Assembly: GCA_040385645.1 (NCBI GenBank)
Contig: JAZKGZ010000020.1
Coordinates: 1 to 40,949 of the forward strand
Direction of reading: 5' to 3'
Length of the DNA stretch: 40,949 nt
Source of the DNA: JANXSS01 sp040385645
Lineage (GTDB): Bacteria > Pseudomonadota > Gammaproteobacteria > Burkholderiales > Burkholderiaceae_D
The notes under the pieces are model-generated. The model had not been told where the DNA came from. It made no database searches and saw only the letters and a program-made list of their open reading frames with translations. Shown here piece after piece: positions 1 to 8,639 of the stretch (positions within the stretch are counted from its first letter, which is position 1; every line of letters begins with the position of its first letter). The position numbers and the translations under genes were made by a program.

Positions 1-59
1 AAACCGGCGAGGATGAAGAAGACCACGAACTGTGCAAACAGGGTTGCATTGAGGTTCAT
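1..59 (-). CDS. atpF: ATP synthase F0 subunit b, N-terminal fragment
   Basis: Only the first 19 complete codons are in the window; the gene runs off the left edge. They read MNLNATLFAQFVVFFILAG, the characteristic start of the betaproteobacterial b subunit and the beginning of its single N-terminal membrane helix. The b subunit forms the peripheral stalk linking F0 to F1. The start ATG is at 57-59, with an AGGAAA ribosome-binding site about 6 bases upstream. It lies 64 bp after atpE in the usual atpI-atpB-atpE-atpF order. Nothing can be said about the rest of the protein. Confidence 0.9.
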   Translation of the reverse strand, partial: MNLNATLFAQFVVFFILAG

Positions 60-123
60 GGTTGTTTCCTTAGCAAAATACAGTCAGCCGCGTCTCAACG
101 AGAGGCACGGCCTGGGATGGTGC

Positions 124-369
124 TTACTTGGCGACGAACGGGTTCGCGAAAGCGAACAACATGGCGATACCAACACCGATCAGGAACGCAGCGTCGATCA
201 AGCCGGCCAACAGGAACATTTTGGTTTGCAATGTGTTCATCAACTCAGGCTGACGTGCTGATGCTTCGAGGTATTTGCCACCCATGATTGCGATACCGAT
301 ACAGGCGCCAATCGCACCCAGGCCGATGATCAAGCCACACGCCAGTGCTACAAATGAGAGATCAGTCAT
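124..369 (-). CDS. atpE: ATP synthase F0 subunit c
   Basis: An 81-residue proteolipid that forms the rotating c-ring of the F0 motor in the inner membrane. Two membrane helices (about residues 6-28 and 50-75) flank the polar loop RQP at 39-41, which contacts F1. The ion-carrying carboxylate is Asp59, in LAGLIDAAFLIG. The residues around it look like proton-type c subunits rather than sodium-type, which is an inference from motif only. An AAGGAA ribosome-binding site lies about 6 bases before the ATG. The gene sits between atpB and atpF, so it is part of the atp operon. Length and sequence are typical. Confidence 0.97.
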   Translation of the reverse strand: MTDLSFVALACGLIIGLGAIGACIGIAIMGGKYLEASARQPELMNTLQTKMFLLAGLIDAAFLIGVGIAMLFAFANPFVAK

Positions 370-497
370 GACAATTCCTTCAAAGTTAAAATTAAAAATT
401 TAAAAACGCGTAAATAAAAATGCATCGAAAACGAGTTGAAAACAAATCTAAGCCTGGAAGCCGGTACTACGATTCAAGACACGGTGGCTCTAGACCG

Positions 498-1340
498 TTA
501 GTGTCCTTCATGGGCTTGCCCGATGTAGACCAGGGTCAACATCATGAAAATGAATGCCTGCAGGAACACGATCAGGATGTGGAAGATGGCCCAGACCGAA
601 CCGGCGACGACCTGGCCGAAGAAGCCGAACACGGTGGCAGTCGAACCGAGCAATGCGATCAGCAGGAACAGCAGTTCCCCGGCGAACATGTTGCCGAACA
701 ATCGCATCGCCAACGATACCGTCTTCGCGGCAAACTCGATGACGTTAAGCAATAGATTAAACGGTGCGAGCCAGATGCCGAACGGTGCTGCAAACAATTC
801 ATGGATGAAGCCGCCACCGCCCTTGATTTTGATATTGTAGAAAATCATCAGCGCGAAGACACCGAGGGCGATACCCATCGTGCCATTCAGATCGGCGGTC
901 GGGACAACCCGGTGATACGGAAAAATATTTTCAACATTCAGCGCGGAAAACAAGGCTGCGAACATATCCACCGGCAGAAAATCCAGCGAATTCATCAGCG
1001 CAACCCAGACAAAAACTGTCAATGCCAATGGCGCGATGAAGCTGCGGTCGCCATGCACAATACCCTTGGCTTGATTGTCGACCATCTCGTACACCATCTC
1101 CACGGCGGCCTGGAACCGGCCTGGCACGCCGGAAGTCGCTTTGCGCGCAGCCATGTACATGATCGTGCAACCCAGTACGCCAGCAAAGACCGACCAAAAA
1201 ATCGTATCAAGATTCAAAATCGAAAAATCGACGATCTTGTCTTGATGTTTTGTCGACAGATGTCCAAGGTGATGCACGATATATTCGGAGGCAGTCGGTG
1301 CGTGATTCGCAGCCGCGCCGGTAGTCGCTTCAGTCGCCAT
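498..1340 (-). CDS. atpB: ATP synthase F0 subunit a
   Basis: A 280-residue integral membrane protein that provides the proton half-channels against the c-ring. The conserved helix FAAKTVSLAMRLFGNMFAGE contains the essential arginine (Arg213 here, equivalent to E. coli Arg210). Several hydrophobic segments follow a soluble N-terminus rich in Ala, Thr and His. The protein ends in the family-typical YIGQAHEGH. The ATG lies one base after the atpI stop codon, so the two are probably translationally coupled; no strong ribosome-binding site is visible. Downstream, a 128-bp AT-rich spacer separates it from atpE. Confidence 0.97.
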   Translation of the reverse strand: MATEATTGAAANHAPTASEYIVHHLGHLSTKHQDKIVDFSILNLDTIFWSVFAGVLGCTIMYMAARKATSGVPGRFQAAVEMVYEMVDNQAKGIVHGDRSFIAPLALTVFVWVALMNSLDFLPVDMFAALFSALNVENIFPYHRVVPTADLNGTMGIALGVFALMIFYNIKIKGGGGFIHELFAAPFGIWLAPFNLLLNVIEFAAKTVSLAMRLFGNMFAGELLFLLIALLGSTATVFGFFGQVVAGSVWAIFHILIVFLQAFIFMMLTLVYIGQAHEGH

Positions 1341-1341
1341 G

Positions 1342-1680
1342 TCAGTGCCTAAATAATAAAATGATGTAACTTTTTAGCGCTACGATGAAGGCGGCGAGTA
1401 GCGCCAGCCAGTTCAGGTCGCGGTAGAACCAGGCAGCTGCCCCGAGGAAGCCGACCGTCAATGCAATCTTGACAAATTCACCGATAAAAAACGAAATTGG
1501 ATTTGCACCACCGGCACTACGGGCACTGGCAAACAGGCGCAAGGCAAATAACCCGTTCGGCACCACGCAGCACAGACCACCCAGCAATGCCGATACCAAG
1601 CCGGGCGTTCCGCCTAGCACGCCGCAAATAACGGCTACGACAAGCGTCGCCGCAAGTTGCAGGATAACGATATGCAGCAT
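1342..1680 (-). CDS. atpI: ATP synthase subunit I
   Basis: A small membrane protein of about 112 residues at the head of the atp operon, next to atpB. Members of this family assist c-ring assembly and may move Mg2+. It has four hydrophobic stretches; the second contains GLCCVVPNGLFALRLF, typical of the family, and the C-terminus is ALKSYIILLFRH. The start is uncertain. The ATG at 1680 gives MLHIVILQLAATL, which matches how relatives usually begin. A TTG at 1737 would add 19 residues (MQSVCPSARQ...). Neither has a clear ribosome-binding site. The operon promoter lies 47 bases upstream of the TTG. Confidence 0.85.
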   Translation of the reverse strand: MLHIVILQLAATLVVAVICGVLGGTPGLVSALLGGLCCVVPNGLFALRLFASARSAGGANPISFFIGEFVKIALTVGFLGAAAWFYRDLNWLALLAAFIVALKSYIILLFRH

Positions 1681-1790
1681 CGGATTCAGGGCGCAGATTG
1701 CAACGAGTTGGCGAGCGCTGGGGCAAACACTTTGCAACCATTACATGCAAACCGCCCCATGTTCAATCGGGTCCATGACAAAGCCACGGG

Positions 1791-1820
1791 ATTATAAAGG
1801 GAATATCCAATGGCAGTCAA
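1791..1820 (-). promoter_or_regulatory. Sigma70-type promoter of the atp operon
   Basis: Read on the minus strand, a -35 TTGACT (1815-1820) is followed by an 18-bp spacer and a perfect -10 TATAAT (1791-1796). It lies in the gap between the parB stop codon and atpI, pointing into atpI. This suggests the atp genes have their own start site and do not depend on read-through from parAB. Motif-based only. Confidence 0.75.
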
Positions 1821-1831
1821 ACCTTTGCTAC

Positions 1832-2755
1832 CTACTGGGTAATCGCCATACCCCTTAGCCGACTGATGATGCTATCGAGGCCGTCGTTGCCGGCAAACTC
1901 GATGCATACCGTACCTTGATGCCTGGCGCCGACACGGATGGTAACGGGCGTCGCCAACAAATCGGAAAGCTCTTCTTCGACGCGCTGTAGGTCGCGCGAT
2001 TTTCCGCGGCTTGGCTCGCGCGGCTTGAATCCGGCAGCCTGTTCTTCTGTAGTGCGCGTAACCAGTCTCTCGGCTTCGCGCACCGACATACGCTTTGCGA
2101 TCACCTGGCTAGCCAGAATGATTTGCGTGGCGGCATCCACTGCGAGCAAAGCCCGAGCGTGTCCCATGTCGAGGTCACCGGCCATAAGCATGGTCTGTAC
2201 CGGTTTTGCAAGATTAAGCAGACGCAATAAGTTCGAGACCGCGCTGCGCGAGCGGCCAACTGCGCCGGCCGCCTGTTCGTGGGTGAAAGCAAAATCGCTG
2301 ATCAGGCGCTGGATGCCTTGTGCCTCCTCCAGCGGGTTCAAATCTTCTCGCTGTATGTTTTCGATCAAGGCCATGGCAGCGGCAGCCTGATCGTCGACAT
2401 CTTTGACTAAAACCGGAACCTCGGTCAGCCCTGCTAATTGTGCCGCACGGAAACGGCGCTCGCCAGCAATGATCTCGTATTGCGGCATGCCGCTACCGGC
2501 CACGATCGGGCGTACCAAGATCGCTTGCAACAACCCCTGCGATTTGATCGAGGCGGCGAGCTCATTCAACGCACCTTCGTCCATACGGGTTCGGGGTTGA
2601 TATTTTCCCGCTTGAAGATTTGCCACAGGCAATGAAGAAGGTGCTCCCGGAATCGGGGCCAACTCGGTGAAATCTCCGGAGCCCCCGAGCAAGGCATCCA
2701 AGCCCCGGCCGAGGCCTTTGTGTTTTTTTGTGACCACGATTTTGTCGGTTTCCAT
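1832..2755 (-). CDS. parB: Chromosome-partitioning protein ParB (Spo0J family)
   Basis: A DNA-binding CTPase that loads on parS sites and spreads to organise the origin region for ParA and SMC. The N-terminal tail has the basic KGLGRGLDALLG motif that relatives use to stimulate ParA. A ParB/sulfiredoxin-like domain follows with the box AGERRFRAAQLAGL, then ENIQREDLNPLEEA, then a helix-turn-helix around GRSRSAVSNLLRLLNL, and a C-terminal dimerisation segment. The ATG at 2755 (METDKIVVTKK) is preferred because GGTGA lies 7 bases upstream; an ATG at 2770 would add five residues. It follows parA in the same operon, and its probable targets are the two parS sites at 6572 and 6607. Confidence 0.95.
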   Translation of the reverse strand: METDKIVVTKKHKGLGRGLDALLGGSGDFTELAPIPGAPSSLPVANLQAGKYQPRTRMDEGALNELAASIKSQGLLQAILVRPIVAGSGMPQYEIIAGERRFRAAQLAGLTEVPVLVKDVDDQAAAAMALIENIQREDLNPLEEAQGIQRLISDFAFTHEQAAGAVGRSRSAVSNLLRLLNLAKPVQTMLMAGDLDMGHARALLAVDAATQIILASQVIAKRMSVREAERLVTRTTEEQAAGFKPREPSRGKSRDLQRVEEELSDLLATPVTIRVGARHQGTVCIEFAGNDGLDSIISRLRGMAITQ

Positions 2756-2812
2756 CAGAATTTTCACCATTCCTTGATGTGCGTATTAACTGTGGGCAGA
2801 CTGCGGGCGGTT

Positions 2813-3658
2813 TTACACCTGCGCTGGCGTGCGAGGCGATTTCGGTGCACTAGGTGCATTTTGTGCTCTGGACACTTTAGGTGCCTTGTTGAATTGTGCT
2901 GCGCGCTGCACCATCTCGGCGCTGAAGGCGAGATAGGCCTGTGCGCCTTTCGATGCCGGATCGAAGCTCACGCCAGGCATGCCGTAGGACGGTGCTTCTG
3001 CCAACCGAACGTTGCGGGGGATAATCGTGCGAAATATCTTGTCGCCGAAATGTGTTTCGAGCTGGGCCGATACCTGCTGCGACAGGGTCATACGTGGATC
3101 GAACATCACCCGCAACAGCCCAATAATTTTTAGCTCCGGATTGAGCTTGGCGTGTACTTTCTTGATGGTGTTGACCAGATCGGATAATCCTTCCAACGCA
3201 TAGTATTCGCATTGCATCGGAATGATTACGCCATGCGCGGCACACAGGCCGTTTAGCGTCAGCATCGATAACGCGGGCGGGCAATCGACCAAAATGAAAT
3301 CGTATTCGTCGATTACTTCTGCAAGCGCCTGTTTCAACCGGGTCTCGCGTTGCTCGAGTTCGACCATTTCCACTTCGGCACCAGCAAGCTCACGGTTTGC
3401 AGGTAGCACATCGAATTTGCCGTTTTCCGAAGTTACGCGCGCTGTCTGCACGTCGGACATGCCCAGCAACACTTCGTAAATCGATGTTTTAAGCGTCGAT
3501 TTGTTGATGCCGGCTCCCATAGTCGCATTGCCCTGCGGGTCCAGGTCGACCAGCAGTACACGCTGCGACAGTTTTGCCAATCCGGCAGCGAGATTGACCG
3601 CGGTTGTGGTCTTGCCGACGCCGCCTTTTTGATTTGCAACGCAAAAGATATTTGCCAT
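2813..3658 (-). CDS. parA: Chromosome-partitioning ATPase ParA (Soj family)
   Basis: A 281-residue deviant-Walker ATPase that binds nucleoid DNA and moves ParB-parS complexes. The start at 3658 gives MANIFCVANQKGGVGKTTTA; the signature KGGVGKTT is at residues 11-18, with both the signature and the catalytic lysine present. Later motifs include LLVDLDPQGNAT and DFILVDCPPALS. The open frame continues 50 codons upstream into rsmG, but that part is unlike ParA and was excluded. The ATG lies 19 bases after the rsmG stop codon, and parB follows 57 bp downstream, so rsmG-parA-parB look co-transcribed. The C-terminal tail is rich in Ala, Pro, Ser and Lys. Confidence 0.95.
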   Translation of the reverse strand: MANIFCVANQKGGVGKTTTAVNLAAGLAKLSQRVLLVDLDPQGNATMGAGINKSTLKTSIYEVLLGMSDVQTARVTSENGKFDVLPANRELAGAEVEMVELEQRETRLKQALAEVIDEYDFILVDCPPALSMLTLNGLCAAHGVIIPMQCEYYALEGLSDLVNTIKKVHAKLNPELKIIGLLRVMFDPRMTLSQQVSAQLETHFGDKIFRTIIPRNVRLAEAPSYGMPGVSFDPASKGAQAYLAFSAEMVQRAAQFNKAPKVSRAQNAPSAPKSPRTPAQV

Positions 3659-3677
3659 GAAAGGTGGAATCCGTCGT

Positions 3678-4505
3678 CTAAGTGGTGCGGTGGCGCACGC
3701 CTGCTGCATGATCTGGGCCATATTGTAGTCCCGCTGGCAGCGCATTGGCCAATTTGCGCAGACTGTCTGTATCCAAGCCCCCCGAATTTTTACCCGGCTG
3801 CCTGGCAATGCGGATCAAATGACGCTGTGCGGATAACATCGGCACTGACAACGGTCGAATTTCGCTCACCGCCCAAGGTGCGGCCAAGCGCGCTATTTCG
3901 TCCGCGGGAACCGCGCCTTTCATCGCCAGAAAATGACCGTCGCTTGCCAACAAATGCGCCGACCATGTGATGAAATCGCTTAGCTCGGCAAACGCCCTTG
4001 AAGTAATGATGTCGAATGGCCCGGTGAGTTTGGCATCCAGTTTCAATTGTTCCACGCGTCCTGTAATAACCGTAACGTTGTCGAGTCTCAGTTCGGCTTT
4101 GACCTGTTGGAGAAACGCAGTTTTTTTGTGTACGGTATCGATCAAGGAGATATGCATGGCTGGCGCAGCTTCTAACGCCCATATCGCCAGGATGATACCT
4201 GGCAGGCCAGCACCGGCACCCACATCCAGCACCCGTTTGGCGTCTTGAAAAGCGCCGACCACGGCCAGGCAATCGAGCAGGTGATTCGAAAGCATCAGCA
4301 CCGGGTCGCGTATGGCGGTCAGGTTATAGACGGCATTCCACTTTACCAGCAGTGCCATGTAAGCCAGTAAGCGTTCGAACTGGTCGTCAGACATTTGCAG
4401 CCCCAACGCTTGCGCGCCCGAGCGCAGCTGTCGCTCGAAGGTCAGCCTGCTCGCGTCCAATGCAGGAGCATTGGTTGTCAGTTTTTTTTCAAGAGGCGAA
4501 TTCAT
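3678..4505 (-). CDS. rsmG: 16S rRNA (guanine527-N7) methyltransferase
   Basis: Methylates G527 in the 530 loop of 16S rRNA using S-adenosylmethionine. The Rossmann-type methyltransferase motif VLDVGAGAGLPGIILAI is present, preceded by KWNAVYNLTAIRDP, which is typical of the GidB/RsmG family. At 275 residues it is long for the family (about 205-230). About 35 residues follow the point where relatives usually end (after LIRIARQPGK), and a run of six C (3778-3783 on the plus strand) lies there. The gene sits 17 bp after mnmG and 19 bp before parA in the classic mnmG-rsmG-parAB order. Confidence 0.93.
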   Translation of the reverse strand: MNSPLEKKLTTNAPALDASRLTFERQLRSGAQALGLQMSDDQFERLLAYMALLVKWNAVYNLTAIRDPVLMLSNHLLDCLAVVGAFQDAKRVLDVGAGAGLPGIILAIWALEAAPAMHISLIDTVHKKTAFLQQVKAELRLDNVTVITGRVEQLKLDAKLTGPFDIITSRAFAELSDFITWSAHLLASDGHFLAMKGAVPADEIARLAAPWAVSEIRPLSVPMLSAQRHLIRIARQPGKNSGGLDTDSLRKLANALPAGLQYGPDHAAGVRHRTT

Positions 4506-4522
4506 TGACGAATACTTGATTG

Positions 4523-6460
4523 TTAAGTTGCCACATCGATCGTCGCGACCGGCGCAGCGAGTTCACCCGGCAGATTTTTTTTCAGGTGCACCAACAGCAG
4601 GGAAATAGCTGCCGGCGTCACGCCGGAAATACGTGACGCCTGACCCAGCGTCTGAGGCCGCTGGCGATGCAATTTTTGTCGCACTTCCATGGACAAAGCG
4701 TTGATATTGAGATAATCGAAAGCCACTGGCAACGCCAGGCTTTCGTAATGCTCGTGCCGCTCTACTTCTTTCGCCTGGCGCTCGATATAGCCGGCATATT
4801 TCAGTTGTATCTCGATCTGTTCCCTGACAATTTCGTCGCTGATACCCGGACCAGCTAGGTCTTCCCCTGCAAGGCCGCGCAGGCTCATCAGTTGAGCATA
4901 CCGAACGTTCGGGCGTCGCAGGAGGTCAGCGAGCGTGTACTCTCGCTCTAGGCCAGTGCCTAGGAGGCGCTGTGCTTCGGTTTCGGCCATCATCCGGGGG
5001 TTGACCCAGGTCGAACGTAGTCGTTGCATTTCAAGGGTGACTGCCTCACGCTTCACTTCGAACGCGGCCCATTGTCGATCACTCACGCATCCAAGTGCCC
5101 TACCGATCTCGGTGAGGCGCATATCGGCATTGTCTTCGCGAAGGCTCAAGCGATATTCTGCCCGGCTGGTAAACATACGGTAGGGTTCCTGTACGCCCTG
5201 TGTAATTAAGTCGTCCACTAACACGCCGAGGTAAGCCTGGTCGCGACGCGGCGTCCAAGCAGGCCGCCCAAAAACTTGCAGTGCAGCATTTATTCCTGCA
5301 AGCAAACCCTGCGCTGCAGCTTCTTCGTAGCCAGTTGTGCCGTTGATTTGCCCGGCGAAAAACAAGCGGTCGATGACTTTCGTTTCGAGCGATCCTTTTA
5401 AGCCACGCGGGTCGAAATAATCGTATTCGATGGCGTAACCGGGTCGTAAGATATGCGCCGTTTCCAGTCCTCGCATCGACCGTACCAATGCTAATTGCAC
5501 ATCGAACGGCAAACTTGTAGAAATGCCATTCGGATAAAATTCGTTTGTCGTGAGACCTTCAGGCTCGAGAAATATCTGATGCGACGCTTTATCGGAAAAC
5601 CGGTGGATCTTATCCTCGATCGATGGGCAATAACGTGGCCCTACGCCTTCGATGACGCCTGTGAACATCGGGCTACGATCTAGTCCGGCGCGTATTACAT
5701 CGTGTGTACGCTCGTTCGTGTGGGTTATCCAACATGAAACCTGCCGCGGGTGCATATCGGCTGATCCTTGTACGGAAAATACCGGTACCGGGTGTAGATC
5801 GCCAGGTTGTTCCTGCATTTTTGAAAAGTCGATCGTGCGACCATCGATTCTTGGCGGCGTACCAGTTTTAAGCCGGCCCTGCGGAAGTTGTAACTCTTTT
5901 AGACGCGCCGACAAGGCAACCGCCGGCGGATCGCCTGCCCTACCCGCCGCATGATTATTCAAACCGACATGAATTTTGCCGTTTAAAAAAGTGCCTGCCG
6001 TTAATACCACTGCACGGCCTTTGAAAATGACACCGACCTGCGTTACCGCACCAGTCACCCGCCCGCCCTGCACGAGCAAGTCATCGACTGCCTGCTGAAA
6101 AAGCCATAAATTGGCCTGATTCTCTAAACGATGTCGAATTGCCTGCTTGTATAGAATGCGGTCGGCTTGCGCTCTTGTTGCTCGCACCGCCGGGCCTTTA
6201 CTGGAATTCAAGATGCGAAACTGGATGCCCCCTTCATCGGTGGCGATTGCCATCGCCCCGCCCATTGCGTCGATTTCTCTGACCAAGTGACCTTTGCCGA
6301 TACCGCCGATAGAGGGGTTGCACGACATCTGTCCCAATGTCTCAATGTTGTGCGTCAAAAGCAAGGTTTTGCATCCCATTCGGGCCGATGCCAGTGCCGC
6401 CTCGGTGCCGGCATGACCGCCGCCAATTACGATTACATCGAATTCTGAGGGAAATTGCAT
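4523..6460 (-). CDS. mnmG: tRNA uridine-34 5-carboxymethylaminomethyl modification enzyme MnmG
   Basis: A FAD-dependent enzyme (formerly GidA) that, with MnmE, installs the cmnm5 group on wobble U34 of several tRNAs. The FAD-binding motif VIGGGHAGTEAA is near residue 12. The family block GQMSCNPSIGGIGKGH follows, and TGTPPRIDGRTID lies further on. The start is the ATG at 6460 (MQFPSEFDVIV), with AAAGGTGG about 8 bases upstream; a GTG at 6472 is in frame but would overlap that ribosome-binding site. It heads the mnmG-rsmG-parA-parB run. Its partner mnmE is 24 kb away rather than adjacent. Confidence 0.97.
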   Translation of the reverse strand: MQFPSEFDVIVIGGGHAGTEAALASARMGCKTLLLTHNIETLGQMSCNPSIGGIGKGHLVREIDAMGGAMAIATDEGGIQFRILNSSKGPAVRATRAQADRILYKQAIRHRLENQANLWLFQQAVDDLLVQGGRVTGAVTQVGVIFKGRAVVLTAGTFLNGKIHVGLNNHAAGRAGDPPAVALSARLKELQLPQGRLKTGTPPRIDGRTIDFSKMQEQPGDLHPVPVFSVQGSADMHPRQVSCWITHTNERTHDVIRAGLDRSPMFTGVIEGVGPRYCPSIEDKIHRFSDKASHQIFLEPEGLTTNEFYPNGISTSLPFDVQLALVRSMRGLETAHILRPGYAIEYDYFDPRGLKGSLETKVIDRLFFAGQINGTTGYEEAAAQGLLAGINAALQVFGRPAWTPRRDQAYLGVLVDDLITQGVQEPYRMFTSRAEYRLSLREDNADMRLTEIGRALGCVSDRQWAAFEVKREAVTLEMQRLRSTWVNPRMMAETEAQRLLGTGLEREYTLADLLRRPNVRYAQLMSLRGLAGEDLAGPGISDEIVREQIEIQLKYAGYIERQAKEVERHEHYESLALPVAFDYLNINALSMEVRQKLHRQRPQTLGQASRISGVTPAAISLLLVHLKKNLPGELAAPVATIDVAT

Positions 6461-6571
6461 GATGCCAGCCACCTTTACTCTTGGAGAGCTCGATTATATT
6501 CACTCTTTTGAGATCTGGATGTTAAACATGGTAGTAAAAGCTGGATTTGATTATGAATTCAGATTACTTGG

Positions 6572-6587
6572 TGTTTCACGTGGAACG
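6572..6587 (+). other. parS-like centromere site 1
   Basis: The 16-mer TGTTTCACGTGGAACG is a near-palindrome built around CACGTG. It differs from the bacterial parS consensus TGTTTCACGTGAAACA at two positions. It lies in the 5' region of mnmG, about 3 kb from parB. ParB is the expected ligand. Confidence 0.85.
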
Positions 6588-6606
6588 AAGCGAGAGATCA
6601 ATTTGG

Positions 6607-6622
6607 TGTTCCACGTGAAACA
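6607..6622 (+). other. parS-like centromere site 2
   Basis: The 16-mer TGTTCCACGTGAAACA is an almost perfect parS palindrome, offset 35 bp from site 1. Two sites this close, in the gap between mnmG and the TSUP gene, would favour ParB nucleation here. No further parS match was noticed; other CACGTG hexamers in the window lack the flanking arms. Confidence 0.88.
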
Positions 6623-6639
6623 TGACGGCGTATCTTAGA

Positions 6640-7410
6640 TTATTTTAAATACCCGTCGTAGAACGTTTTTATGATCAACCCGCTTACCACGCAAAGAAAG
6701 GCTTTACGTACGAAGGCACTGCCAAAACGTATGGCAACACTAGTACCAATCAGTGAGCCAACGATATTGCAGACTGCCATCATCAACCCGAGCTGCCATA
6801 GCAGATTTCCACTGTAACCGAACCACATCAACGCAGCCACGTTGCAAGCGACGTTCACGATCTTTGCAGCAGCTGATGCGCCGAGAAAGTTGAATCCGAA
6901 AAAGCGAACAAATATAAAGACCAGGAAACTACCGGTACCAGGGCCGAAAAAACCGTCATAAAACCCAATTGCCGCGCCGGCCAGAATCGCCAAGCCACGC
7001 TCTTTAGCCCCGCTATAAGTCGGAGTGTGATTGGCACCAAAATCTTTTTTAATAAATGTATATACCGCGACTGCAATTAATATTAACGGTAAAAGTTGAC
7101 GCAAATAATCCGGGGGAATTTTTGTAACCGTGTATGCGCCAACAAACGCAGCAGCGAAAGCAGTAATCGTCGCTGGGACGATCGTGCTCCACTCCATGCG
7201 GACGCGGCGGGCGTAGCTGACCGCAGAGACTGCAGTTCCCCAAACGCCAGCAAGCTTACTCGTGCCGAGTAGCGTTGCTGGCGCAGTGCTCGGCAAGGCA
7301 GAAAACAACGCTGGCACTTGGATCAACCCTCCGCCACCGACGACGGCATCGATTAAACCAGCAAACAGCGCTGCGAATGCGAGGATCAGATAGGTTCCAG
7401 AAATTTCCAA
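6640..7410 (-). CDS. TSUP-family membrane transporter (YfcA/TauE-SafE type)
   Basis: A 256-residue polytopic membrane protein of the TSUP family (Pfam TauE/SafE), whose members move sulfur compounds or small organic anions. The internal duplication is visible: GLIDAVVGGGG at about residues 18-28 and GFYDGFFGPGTGSF at about 149-162. About seven to eight hydrophobic segments can be drawn. The start is a TTG at 7408-7410 with AAGG about 8 bases upstream. It lies 250 bp beyond livM on the same strand, so it probably has its own transcript. The substrate cannot be told from sequence. Confidence 0.88.
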   Translation of the reverse strand: MEISGTYLILAFAALFAGLIDAVVGGGGLIQVPALFSALPSTAPATLLGTSKLAGVWGTAVSAVSYARRVRMEWSTIVPATITAFAAAFVGAYTVTKIPPDYLRQLLPLILIAVAVYTFIKKDFGANHTPTYSGAKERGLAILAGAAIGFYDGFFGPGTGSFLVFIFVRFFGFNFLGASAAAKIVNVACNVAALMWFGYSGNLLWQLGLMMAVCNIVGSLIGTSVAIRFGSAFVRKAFLCVVSGLIIKTFYDGYLK

Positions 7411-7663
7411 GAAGCAACCTTAGTATTGTGATTAGCCGCTTTGAACCTACGAGACAAACTTTAGTAGGGAAATTTGGGCAAATATTGACAGGGCTTTGTG
7501 ACAAGGCCCTAGTGACAGAACACTATTTTAAATGACCGTGACCAACGTTAGAAGATGTAATGTAAGACAGACTCACGCCTTGCCAACACAAATTCTCAAA
7601 AAGTATCGACGCGGCAAATAAAGATCGATGCACACTCAAAATATCACTAGAAATAAGTATCTC
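7411..7663. other. Intergenic region between livM and the TSUP gene
   Basis: An AT-rich spacer of about 250 bp with no credible gene. An imperfect hairpin (AGGGCTT / AAGGCCCT around TGTGAC) lies at about 7490-7511. It could end the liv transcript but has no T tract. The TSUP promoter should also lie here, but I cannot place it confidently. Confidence 0.4.
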
Positions 7664-8632
7664 TTAAGAAACTTTTCTCTTTTTTAGTGCGATGATTTCA
7701 CCAACGATTCCACGACGAAATGCCAGGACGCAAATAATAAAAATTAAGCCAGTGACAATAGTTACTGATTCGCCAAGAGAGCGAAACCATTCGACGGTCG
7801 TGATATCGGCGATCAAATTGCCAAGTTCACCAAGCTTATTTTCTAGGACGATGATAACGATTGCGCCCACCACAGGGCCAATCAACGTTCCCATACCACC
7901 AACAAGCGTCATTAGCACCACCAGGCCAGACATGGACCAGTGCACATCGGTCAGTGTCTCGAAACCGAGCACTAGCGTCTTGGTGGCACCGGCCAGACCT
8001 GCCAATGCCGCCGACAGTACGAACGCCAGCAATTTATAGCGGTCGACATCGTAGCCAAGTGAAATCGCCCGCGGCTCGTTTTCCTTGATCGCTTTTAACA
8101 CTTGCCCGAACGGGGAATGCACGATGCGGGCGATCAAAGCGAATGCTGCGACTACGATCGACAGCACTACGTAATACATCGTCAGATCGTGAGAAAGGCA
8201 TAATACGCCGATCAGCTTGCCGCGAGGCACCCCCTGTAAACCATCTTCGCCACCGGTGAACGGCGCTTGCAAGGCGACGAAATAGAACATTTGCGCCAGC
8301 GCCAGGGTAATCATCGTGAAATAGATGCCCTGTCGGCGAATCGCCAAGCTACCGATGACTAGCCCTAACAATGCACCGGCTGCGGTACCCATTACCAATC
8401 CCAGCTCCGAGGGCACGCTCAGGGAGGCCAGTGCATGGCCGGCAACATAGCCGCCGCCGCCGAAGAATGCAGCATGTCCGAATGACAACAAACCGGTAAA
8501 GCCGATCAATAAATTGAATGCACAGGCAAACAGGACGAAGCACAGCAACTTCATCAGAAACACGGGATAGACCGCAAACGGTGCCGCCAGCAGCAGGACA
8601 AGCAGGGTTGCGTAGCCAATTTTCTTGTTCAT
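7664..8632 (-). CDS. livM: Branched-chain-type ABC importer permease LivM
   Basis: A 322-residue inner-membrane permease, one half of a LivHM pair. The motif NLLIGFTGLLSFGHAAFFGGG near residues 40-60 is diagnostic for LivM. The cytoplasmic coupling region is AIKENEPRAISLGYDVDRYKLLAF, and GGMGTLIGPVVGA follows. It starts 7 bp after livH, so the two are translated together. The family carries branched-chain amino acids, and also urea, amides or aromatic and hydroxy acids, so the substrate is open. The neighbouring GMC dehydrogenase and mmsA suggest a small carbon source. Confidence 0.92.
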   Translation of the reverse strand: MNKKIGYATLLVLLLAAPFAVYPVFLMKLLCFVLFACAFNLLIGFTGLLSFGHAAFFGGGGYVAGHALASLSVPSELGLVMGTAAGALLGLVIGSLAIRRQGIYFTMITLALAQMFYFVALQAPFTGGEDGLQGVPRGKLIGVLCLSHDLTMYYVVLSIVVAAFALIARIVHSPFGQVLKAIKENEPRAISLGYDVDRYKLLAFVLSAALAGLAGATKTLVLGFETLTDVHWSMSGLVVLMTLVGGMGTLIGPVVGAIVIIVLENKLGELGNLIADITTVEWFRSLGESVTIVTGLIFIICVLAFRRGIVGEIIALKKRKVS

Positions 8633-8639
8633 GAAGTGC

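Noticed and set aside
801..1352. Plus-strand frame opposite atpB
   Set aside because: Antisense to atpB; composition typical of a shadow.
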